Source of the DNA: an uncultured Lachnospiraceae bacterium
Lineage (GTDB): Bacteria > Bacillota > Clostridia > Lachnospirales > Lachnospiraceae
Reading direction: 5' to 3'
Length of the DNA: 5,908 bases
Assembly (NCBI GenBank): GCA_949283905.1
Contig: CASDUB010000190.1
Coordinates: 1 to 5,908 of the forward strand
The first letter of the stretch is position 1. Each line of letters starts with the position of its first letter. Below, in pieces: positions 1-5,168 of this stretch. A program made the translations under genes and the position numbers. Under the pieces are notes generated by a model, which worked only from the letters and a program-made list of their open reading frames with translations, made no database searches and had not been told where the DNA came from.

Positions 1-338
1 ATAATCTTTTCGAAATCGCTGTCAAGATATTTATCTATGGCTTTAAGACCGGTATCAAGTACGCCTGCATTGTTAACTAAAATATCAATTTTTCCATACT
101 TATCAATGGCAGCCTTCATAAGAGCATGACAATCTTCGTCCTTTGAAATATCTGTCGGTACCGCAAGAACATTTCCGCCTGCAGAACGTATTTCTTCCGC
201 TACTTTTTCAAGAGCTTCAGCACGTCTGGCACTTATAACTACATTTGCGCCTTCTGCAGCAAATAATTTTGCGGCCGCTGCGCCAACCCCTGAGTTACCG
301 CCTGTTATGATTGCTGTTTTTCCCTGTAATCTGTTCAT
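1..338 (-). CDS. Short-chain dehydrogenase/reductase (SDR), N-terminal part; gene continues beyond the left window edge
   Basis: The first 112 codons of a classical SDR oxidoreductase, a cytoplasmic NAD(P)(H)-dependent enzyme of unknown substrate. It begins at the ATG at 338-336, preceded by AGGTGA (349-344) with 5 nt spacing. The Rossmann signature TGGNSGVG lies at residues 12-19 (family pattern TGxxxGxG), an Asp that fits the adenine-pocket position is D63, and the structural NNAG motif is at 89-92. The second beta strand ends in SARR (36-39) with no acidic residue, which in this family favours NADP(H) over NAD(H); that is an inference. The catalytic Ser-Tyr-x3-Lys region would come later and lies outside the window, so activity cannot be judged. 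The gene is 158 nt downstream of the anti-sigma gene in the same direction. It may have its own promoter, because a long palindrome lies just upstream of the ribosome site. SDR membership is near certain; the reaction is unknown. Confidence 0.93.
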   Translation of the reverse strand, partial: MNRLQGKTAIITGGNSGVGAAAAKLFAAEGANVVISARRAEALEKVAEEIRSAGGNVLAVPTDISKDEDCHALMKAAIDKYGKIDILVNNAGVLDTGLKAIDKYLDSDFEKI

Positions 339-349
339 AAGCGTCACCT

Positions 350-372
350 GATATAATAAAATTTATTATATC
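350..372 (-). promoter_or_regulatory. Perfect 11-bp-arm palindrome upstream of the SDR gene, candidate operator
   Basis: GATATAATAAA (350-360) and TTTATTATATC (362-372) are exact reverse complements around one central base (361). The element abuts the AGGTGA ribosome site of the SDR gene. On the minus strand it contains TATAAT (370-365). Used as a -10, this would start transcription near 358 and leave a leader of about 20 nt. The best -35 at that spacing is only a weak TTAATT (394-389). A repressor dimer bound here would cover the -10. No repressor gene is visible in the window. The arms are almost all A and T, so chance symmetry in an AT-rich spacer is possible. Confidence 0.4.
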
Positions 373-496
373 TTATCCTTTCGTATTTAATTAAGATATT
401 TTAAATTATATACTGCCAAATTTACTGAATATCTCAATTCAATAGTATCATTTACAGAAAGATTTCGCAACGATTGTTATTTTTATGACTTAATTA

Positions 497-1348
497 TTAT
501 CTTTCTGACTGTTCTTTAGAATAGATCAATACTCTCTCGCTGCTCTCCGGAACATCGTATTTCGATAGGAATATTTTTCTGGCTTCTTTAATGTTTTTCG
601 CTTCCTTATTTGCCTTGTCACAGAGATCTGACATATAATCATAGAATGAATCGGTTTCATTTTCTATTCCGGGCTGATAATAGACTTTAGTAACAGAATC
701 GCCAAGAACAATATTATCCCCATATAAAACCGCTACTTCATCACTTCCTGCATTTGGTGATGTTGCAAAATTAAAATAATAGTTTCTTAATTGATCTTTA
801 CTTATTTCATATACATCAATTGGAACTTTTTGCGTCACATTATCATAGCTATTTATAAACCAGCTGATTGGATCTGCGAAAAAAATCCAAAAATCTGATG
901 ATTTTTTTAAAGATAAATATACTGTCGTATTACCATTTTCATCTTGAGTATATATTCTTGAAATAAGCATATTTTTCGCCCGTTCACTCGGTATCAGAAG
1001 TACGTCACCTTCTTCATCTACCTGCACTGTTAAATCAGATGCATCTAAAGTCATCGTCATATCGTGATAAATTGAATAGAATATCTGAAACAAAATTAAC
1101 AGTACAACAATTAAACACGATAACTTTATCATTATTTTTTTTCTTCGTTTTTTCTTTATTTTTTTTATTATATTATCTTCTGTATCAACCGGCACGACAA
1201 TAGATGACTGCAATTTTTCAAGTTCTGCCTGACAGTCTTTGCATTCTTTTAAATGCTCACTTACAAGCTGCATCGTATCTTCGCTTGCTTCTTTTGCCGC
1301 ATATGCCGGAAGAAGATCCTGAATTATATTACAACTGATCTTGTCCAT
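497..1348 (-). CDS. Membrane-bound anti-sigma factor with N-terminal zinc finger (zf-HC2/ZAS type)
   Basis: A 283-residue predicted anti-sigma factor that would hold the adjacent ECF sigma factor inactive at the membrane. Residues 1-45 form the zinc-binding anti-sigma domain, with the motif H32-x3-C36-x2-C39 and an earlier Cys at C6. A very basic linker (62-71, almost all Lys/Arg) precedes a single transmembrane helix at about 72-93. The charge bias puts the N-terminus inside and residues 94-283 outside. I do not recognise the outer domain; it is probably the sensor or the target of regulated proteolysis. The start ATG (1348) lies 1 nt after the sigma stop, and its ribosome site GGAGG (1362-1358, 9 nt spacing) is inside the last sigma codons, so translation is probably coupled. 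Two tandem TAA stops end the gene. No convincing hairpin terminator follows before the SDR gene. Two runs of eight A on the coding strand lie in the linker. Family call firm; signal unknown. Confidence 0.88.
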   Translation of the reverse strand: MDKISCNIIQDLLPAYAAKEASEDTMQLVSEHLKECKDCQAELEKLQSSIVVPVDTEDNIIKKIKKKRRKKIMIKLSCLIVVLLILFQIFYSIYHDMTMTLDASDLTVQVDEEGDVLLIPSERAKNMLISRIYTQDENGNTTVYLSLKKSSDFWIFFADPISWFINSYDNVTQKVPIDVYEISKDQLRNYYFNFATSPNAGSDEVAVLYGDNIVLGDSVTKVYYQPGIENETDSFYDYMSDLCDKANKEAKNIKEARKIFLSKYDVPESSERVLIYSKEQSER

Positions 1349-1349
1349 A

Positions 1350-1841
1350 TCACATTTCCTCCATTAATTTTTGAAGCTGACGCTTTGCTCGCAGATAAGT
1401 TACTCTCGCCCATCCTTCAGTTTTATCAAATAGCTCGCCTATCATTTTAAATGACAATTCACCGAAAACCCGAAGTGTAAAAACTTCTTTATAAGGTTCT
1501 TTCATATCATGTAGGAATTGATGAATTCTCACTGCAATTTCATTATCGATAAGACGTGTTTCTATCAAATCACACTCCTCTTCATGATTTATTAAATCTT
1601 CCTCGGTTATATACTGAACACGTTTATTTTTTTTCAAATGTTTCAGATACAAGTTTTTAGCAATCTGACATAGCCATACCCTGATATCGCAATCGCCCCT
1701 AAAACTTCCGATCTTTTCAAAGGCTTTCAAAAATGTTTCCGCTGTCAAGTCCTCAGATAATGTTTCGTCTCTTGTTAAAGAACGGAGGTATAGAAAAACG
1801 TCTTTATAGTATTCTCGATATAATTTTTCATATTCATCCAT
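1350..1841 (-). CDS. ECF-type RNA polymerase sigma factor (sigma-70 family, group 4)
   Basis: A 163-residue sigma factor with only the two domains typical of the extracytoplasmic-function group, at the normal length for it. Region 2 covers about residues 4-74: the core-binding stretch is around EDLTAETFLKAF (30-41), followed by the -10-recognising part with R54-x-W56 and IAKNLYLKHLKK (60-71). A short acidic linker (80-101) leads to region 4 (about 108-160), whose helix-turn-helix at about 128-153 (ELSFKMIGELFDKTEGWARV) should read the -35 element. The start ATG at 1841 has a strong ribosome site, AAAGGAGGA (1859-1851). The gene is translationally linked to the anti-sigma gene directly after it, the standard arrangement for such pairs. 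An ECF-like promoter lies just upstream, consistent with positive autoregulation. I do not assign a named sigma subgroup. Confidence 0.95.
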   Translation of the reverse strand: MDEYEKLYREYYKDVFLYLRSLTRDETLSEDLTAETFLKAFEKIGSFRGDCDIRVWLCQIAKNLYLKHLKKNKRVQYITEEDLINHEEECDLIETRLIDNEIAVRIHQFLHDMKEPYKEVFTLRVFGELSFKMIGELFDKTEGWARVTYLRAKRQLQKLMEEM

Positions 1842-1866
1842 TTTTCTTCATCCTCCTTTCATCTAT

Positions 1867-1894
1867 ATGACCCTTGTATTTCTTTTTTGTTACA
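1867..1894 (-). promoter_or_regulatory. Candidate ECF-type autoregulatory promoter of the sigma/anti-sigma operon
   Basis: On the minus strand TGTAAC (1894-1889) is followed by exactly 16 nt and then GGTCAT (1872-1867). ECF promoters typically have an AAC-containing -35 element, a spacer of about 16-17 nt, and a -10 built around GTC or CGTC, so both elements and the spacing fit. The start site would be near 1860-1858, leaving a leader of about 18-20 nt that carries the ribosome site. No equally good housekeeping promoter was found in this spacer. Assignment to this particular sigma factor is inferred from position. Confidence 0.55.
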
Positions 1895-1961
1895 TATTTT
1901 ATCAAATTTTTTTATAATTCAATAATGATTTTCAAAATAGTATTTAAGACTTTTCAACATT

Positions 1962-2003
1962 AAAAATACCGTGTAAGCTCTGTCTTATCGCTTATACGGT
2001 ATT
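1962..2003 (-). terminator. Rho-independent terminator of the glycosyltransferase operon
   Basis: Two 14-nt arms (2003-1990 and 1978-1965) pair with a single A-C mismatch around an 11-nt loop. The minus-strand transcript then runs into five U (1966-1962). The hairpin begins 39 nt after the GT51 stop codon, the expected place for the end of that transcript, and it insulates the sigma operon from read-through. On the plus strand the stem pairs fully through a G-U wobble, but no T-tract follows, so it should act in the minus direction. Confidence 0.75.
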
Positions 2004-2022
2004 CTTAAATTATATGATACTT

Positions 2023-2036
2023 TGAATTATAATTCA
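2023..2036. repeat. 14-bp perfect palindrome between the GT51 stop codon and its terminator
   Basis: TGAATTATAATTCA reads the same on both strands. Its shape loosely recalls Fur/PerR-like boxes, but it has no central spacer base and sits downstream of a gene, 182 nt or more from the next start codon (1841). It is probably a chance feature of AT-rich DNA. Confidence 0.3.
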
Positions 2037-2042
2037 GTTATA

Positions 2043-2756
2043 TCAAGTGTTATAAATCTCAGCAGCTTCCTCTTCTGTTATCGCTTCACATTTTATCATT
2101 TTTTCAAGTACCTGCTTCATACGTTGATCAGCCAATTCAGGATTTACATTTGGCGAATAAGCAGAAGGCGCATTCGGCAGACCTGCGAGCATTACAGCCT
2201 CTCGATCTGTCAACTCCTGCGGAGTTTTACCAAAGTATCTGATCGCGGCGTCATATATCCCGTAATATCCGCTGCCGAAATAAATTGTGTTTACATAAAG
2301 TTCAAAAATATCCTCTTTACTATATGTTTTCTCAAAATCCAAAGCTGCAAAAATTTCCGCAAACTTTCGTTCGAAATTTTTATCCTGAGAAAAATATTCG
2401 TTCTTCATTAACTGTTGAGTTATAGTACTGCCTCCCTCGACAAAAGACATAGTTCTTAAGTCGTTAAATGCTGCACGTCCGATAGCAAGAAGATCTATTC
2501 CGTTATGTTCGAAAAAACGTTTATCTTCGGCGGATATAGCAGCATCAATATAAATTTCGGGAAGTTCATCATACTCGACAAAGTTTTCGTCGCTGCGTAT
2601 GGATTCAACTTTTTCTTCAAACGGCGTTTCTGCAACGGCATTTTTATACATGTTATATCCTTTAATTCCGAAAAATATACCTGCTATTGCAATTATGATC
2701 AATATCGCCGTTAAAATAGTTAAAAGAATTTTTCCAAATATTTTTAATATACTCAT
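2043..2756 (-). CDS. Monofunctional peptidoglycan glycosyltransferase (GT51 family, MtgA-like)
   Basis: A 237-residue membrane-anchored enzyme that polymerises lipid II into glycan strands on the outer face of the membrane. One N-terminal membrane helix spans about residues 9-31. The GT51 motifs follow in order: EDKRFFEHNGID (77-88) with the probable catalytic E77; GGSTITQQLMKN (108-119); RKFAE (130-134) with the second conserved E134; the YSKEDIFELYVN stretch (145-156); and LAGLPNAPSAYSPN (190-203). The 57-residue distance between the two glutamates matches what I recall for the family. The protein ends about 35 residues after the last motif with no penicillin-binding transpeptidase domain, so it is a monofunctional form and not a truncated class A PBP. 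Its length suits that type. The ATG at 2756 has AAAGG (2770-2766) 9 nt upstream. It follows a 49-residue membrane protein by 47 nt with no terminator between, so the two are probably co-transcribed. Confidence 0.95.
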   Translation of the reverse strand: MSILKIFGKILLTILTAILIIIAIAGIFFGIKGYNMYKNAVAETPFEEKVESIRSDENFVEYDELPEIYIDAAISAEDKRFFEHNGIDLLAIGRAAFNDLRTMSFVEGGSTITQQLMKNEYFSQDKNFERKFAEIFAALDFEKTYSKEDIFELYVNTIYFGSGYYGIYDAAIRYFGKTPQELTDREAVMLAGLPNAPSAYSPNVNPELADQRMKQVLEKMIKCEAITEEEAAEIYNT

Positions 2757-2803
2757 AATATTATGCCTTTCCCTATTCTATACAGCCTTTATAAAACAGC
2801 TTA

Positions 2804-2953
2804 TTATTCGCTCCATTTATTTGCTGCGGACCATATATTTGTCAAAATAAACATTAGAATGGCCGCAGGAACTAAAATCGCGATTAACATGACAAGGCTG
2901 AATCCTCTTTTGAAATGTTCTTTTTTTATTGTAGTAACTTTGATTCTATGCAT
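2804..2953 (-). CDS. Small single-pass membrane protein of unknown function (49 aa), upstream of the GT51 gene
   Basis: A 49-codon reading frame starting at the ATG at 2953 and ending in two tandem TAA stops (2806-2801). A full-strength ribosome site AAGGAGG (2969-2963) lies 9 nt before the start, and an extended -10 promoter is placed correctly upstream, so the frame is very likely translated. The first 16 residues are basic (R3, K5, K10, K11, K15, R16). A hydrophobic helix follows at about 18-40 (GFSLVMLIAILVPAAILMFI and on), then a short tail with W41 and W47 at the membrane border. The charge pattern predicts an inside N-terminus and a tail of about 9 residues outside, the same orientation as the GT51 enzyme encoded next. 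I do not recognise a family. A role as partner or regulator of that enzyme is inferred only from operon position; a plain small stress or anchor peptide is equally possible. Confidence 0.75.
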   Translation of the reverse strand: MHRIKVTTIKKEHFKRGFSLVMLIAILVPAAILMFILTNIWSAANKWSE

Positions 2954-2984
2954 AAATTAAATCCTCCTTCTTCTTTATATCCGC

Positions 2985-2993
2985 ATTATAGCA
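2985..2993 (-). promoter_or_regulatory. Extended -10 promoter of the small membrane protein/GT51 operon
   Basis: The minus strand reads TGCTATAAT (2993-2985), a perfect consensus -10 with the TGn extension. No recognisable -35 hexamer lies 16-18 bp upstream, as is common for extended -10 promoters and for activator-dependent ones. Transcription would begin near 2978, giving a leader of about 25 nt that contains the AAGGAGG ribosome site. Confidence 0.65.
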
Positions 2994-3021
2994 GGTCATT
3001 TACCCCGCCATACATCTATTC

Positions 3022-3054
3022 AGGTGACAATTTGCCCGCTGAAAGTGACATTTT
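3022..3054. promoter_or_regulatory. Pair of GTGACA direct repeats, candidate activator sites upstream of the -10
   Basis: AGGTGACAATTT (3022-3033) and AAGTGACATTTT (3043-3054) match at 10 of 12 positions and are offset by exactly 21 bp, two turns of the helix. Relative to the predicted start near 2978 they are centred at about -49 and -70, usual positions for an activator acting on a promoter that lacks a -35 element. The regulator is unknown. Two copies of a short motif could also arise by chance. Confidence 0.35.
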
Positions 3055-3093
3055 TGAAATATGAAAATTTATCAGATGTCAGCTTATTTTTAT

Positions 3094-3140
3094 AAAAAAA
3101 CTGCGAACAATACCTGATGAAAACAGTATCATTCGCAGTT
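3094..3140 (-). terminator. Strong, apparently bidirectional terminator after the ABC transporter operon
   Basis: Arms of 9 nt (3140-3132 and 3107-3099) pair perfectly and extend through an inner stem (about 3129-3124 with 3116-3110, one bulged base). On the minus strand the hairpin is followed by seven U (3100-3094), so it should end the transporter transcript 34 nt after the permease stop. On the plus strand a run of eight T (3144-3151) also follows, so it could stop transcription both ways, although no plus-strand gene is seen. Confidence 0.85.
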
Positions 3141-3173
3141 TAATTTTTTTTATAAAAAGTATTAAGAATATAT

Positions 3174-5168
3174 TTATTTGCTGACTATTTTATAATAGCT
3201 CTTCGCCGTAAGCATATAAATTATGATATACAAAACAACAAATGCCGCGAAACATATCAAATAACATTTCAGATAGAGGCCGGTATCGATCATACCCAAA
3301 AGGGACATTATGCGCATCATCATAGGATAAGTAGCGATAACATGACACCCAGCGCCTATAAGCGGCATGAAAAATACCGTAAGCACCTGGGAACGGATCG
3401 ATTCCTTTACTTCCCGTCTGCTCATTCCGACTTTCTGCATAATTTCAAAACGCTTTTTGTCATCATATCCTTCCGATATCTGTTTGTAATAAATTATCAG
3501 CACTGCCGCCATCATGAACAGCATTCCAAGGAATATTCCTATAAAGAAGAATCCACCGTAAACTCCGAGATAACCGTCGTGACCGTTAGCCTGAGAACTG
3601 ATCTGACCATTGAAACCTGAAGAACTTATGAAAGAGCGCGCCGCGTCGTAGAATTGTATCTGCTCATCTTTATCAGCGTCAGTATCAAATACGTAATAGC
3701 TTCTTACATCGCATATGCTTCCGTCCTCCTCAGGCAGAGCGCTGTAAAGTTCACTAGACAGTTTTTCAAGTTCAGCTCTGTCTTTTACAACTATGAAATG
3801 AGAATACGCGGCATATGCCGTTGAGAAACTCTTACAGAAGAAATCGTCAAGTTTTTTCTTAACTGTGTAGTGTTCGTCAAGGATTCCCAGTTTATCATAG
3901 TCGTATTCGGTATTATACGAATAGAGAAGTACTTCGCCGTCGTTTAAAGTCTCATTTGATCCGGTAGCTCTGTTATAATCTTCAAGATCAAAGAAAAACA
4001 GGCATGAATACGAATATAAGCTGTCAGATACATCTGTTGAGTTGACGTCAAAATAGTCGCCTGACTGGACTGCCGTAAATGAAAGACTGTCAAATTCATA
4101 TTCTTTCGTAACGTTCAGCCCCTTCTCTTTCTGAAGGTCACGTATCTGATCAAATATTTCTCTGCTATTTTCAGGATCATCCCGATATGAAGAAGCGCAG
4201 AAATCATTTCCATATATAGCGTTTATTATACCTTCCAGTCCAAACATCAGAGAGCTTGTACACGAAATGATAACGAGAACCATAGTTGAAAGTATACATA
4301 TGTTCGCGAGTCCCACGGCGTTCTGCTTCATTCTGTACATCATGCCGGATACGCTTATAAAATGCTTTGTCTTATAATAATACGTCTTATTTTTACGAAG
4401 CATTTTTAAGAACGCTATGCTTCCCGAAGTGAAGATCATATATGTTCCGGCTATTACAAGAGCTACCGTAGGGAAGAAAAGTGCGAAACTCGTCAGCGGA
4501 TTAACCGAGCTTATAGCCATAAAATATCCGAATCCGACGCAGGCAAGACCCAATATAGCGATCAGCCATTTGGCTTTCGGCTCTTTTTCACCTGCCGCGC
4601 TTTCCTGAAGCAGACGTATAGGGTCTGATAAATGCACCTGCCTTACTGCGTTAAGGAAAATAAGAAGGAAAATAATCGCAAACAGAATAAGCGTATTTCT
4701 GATGGCGTCGGCAGAGATATAAAATCCGAGGGTTATCTCGGCGTCTACCATTCGCGATACTATCATAAACATCAGTTTATCCAAAGCGACGCCTATCGCT
4801 ATTCCGACGGATAGCGAAATCAGAGCCGTATAAAGGGATTCATAAGCCAGAGTCTTGCTTATATGGCGTTTTTCCATTCCGAGGATATTAAATAATGCCA
4901 GCTCCTTTTTCCTTCTCTTTATCAAAAAGCTGTTAGTATAAAACAGAAAGATAACAGCGAAAGCGCCTGTAATCCAGCATCCGAACGACATCATCACAGA
5001 AAGAGAATTGGCATGTATCATATCTTCTATTCCGGGATTCATCGAAAGGGATGAAAGCATATAAAAAACGGCGACGGTTATAATACATGTGATTATATAC
5101 GGGAAGTACATTTTACTGTTTTTCCGGATATTCTGCGCCGCTAATTTCGCGAAAAATCCTTTATTCAT
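3174..5168 (-). CDS. BceB-like ABC transporter permease (FtsX family, antimicrobial-peptide resistance type)
   Basis: A permease of about 664 residues with the ten-helix BceB layout. Helix 1 is at about residues 22-42, the cytoplasmic FtsX-type motif KRRKKELALFNILGM at 84-98, three more helices up to about 175, then the conserved HLSDPIRLL (179-187). Helices 5-7 end near 309, a large outer domain runs from about 313 to 532, helix 8 is near 536-561, a second cytoplasmic motif (KKRFEIMQKVGM) at 571-582, and the last two helices end near 653. In this family the outer domain of about 200 residues senses peptide antibiotics or lipid-linked wall intermediates. The frame opens earlier, with GTG at 5177, but that codon is part of the ribosome site GGAGGTG (5181-5175). 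ATG 5168 has 8 nt spacing and is preferred; ATG 5171 is possible. It overlaps the ATPase gene by 8 nt. Substrate unknown. Confidence 0.93.
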   Translation of the reverse strand: MNKGFFAKLAAQNIRKNSKMYFPYIITCIITVAVFYMLSSLSMNPGIEDMIHANSLSVMMSFGCWITGAFAVIFLFYTNSFLIKRRKKELALFNILGMEKRHISKTLAYESLYTALISLSVGIAIGVALDKLMFMIVSRMVDAEITLGFYISADAIRNTLILFAIIFLLIFLNAVRQVHLSDPIRLLQESAAGEKEPKAKWLIAILGLACVGFGYFMAISSVNPLTSFALFFPTVALVIAGTYMIFTSGSIAFLKMLRKNKTYYYKTKHFISVSGMMYRMKQNAVGLANICILSTMVLVIISCTSSLMFGLEGIINAIYGNDFCASSYRDDPENSREIFDQIRDLQKEKGLNVTKEYEFDSLSFTAVQSGDYFDVNSTDVSDSLYSYSCLFFFDLEDYNRATGSNETLNDGEVLLYSYNTEYDYDKLGILDEHYTVKKKLDDFFCKSFSTAYAAYSHFIVVKDRAELEKLSSELYSALPEEDGSICDVRSYYVFDTDADKDEQIQFYDAARSFISSSGFNGQISSQANGHDGYLGVYGGFFFIGIFLGMLFMMAAVLIIYYKQISEGYDDKKRFEIMQKVGMSRREVKESIRSQVLTVFFMPLIGAGCHVIATYPMMMRIMSLLGMIDTGLYLKCYLICFAAFVVLYIIIYMLTAKSYYKIVSK

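Noticed and set aside
404..415. TTGGCA and TATAAT-like sequence on the minus strand between the anti-sigma and SDR genes, as a sigma-A promoter
   Set aside because: The two hexamers are only about 3 nt apart, and the alternative TTGAGA partner is about 21 nt away; neither spacing is good.
420..496. Possible terminator after the anti-sigma gene
   Set aside because: No stable hairpin with a T-tract could be found, only short AT-rich symmetries; read-through into the SDR gene cannot be excluded.
1253..1450. Plus-strand 65-codon open frame across the sigma/anti-sigma junction
   Set aside because: It is antisense to two well-supported genes, crosses their junction, and has no recognisable content.
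2022..2411. Plus-strand 129-codon open frame opposite the GT51 gene
   Set aside because: It is antisense to a gene with all GT51 motifs, has no family resemblance, and reads as a shadow of the minus-strand codons.
2763..2960. Plus-strand 65-codon open frame across the GT51 upstream region
   Set aside because: It lies opposite the 49-residue minus-strand gene, which has a clear ribosome site and promoter; the plus frame lacks comparable support.
3342..3620. Plus-strand open frame inside the permease region (likewise 4417-4608 and 4632-4814)
   Set aside because: All are antisense to an intact BceB-like coding region and show no independent features.
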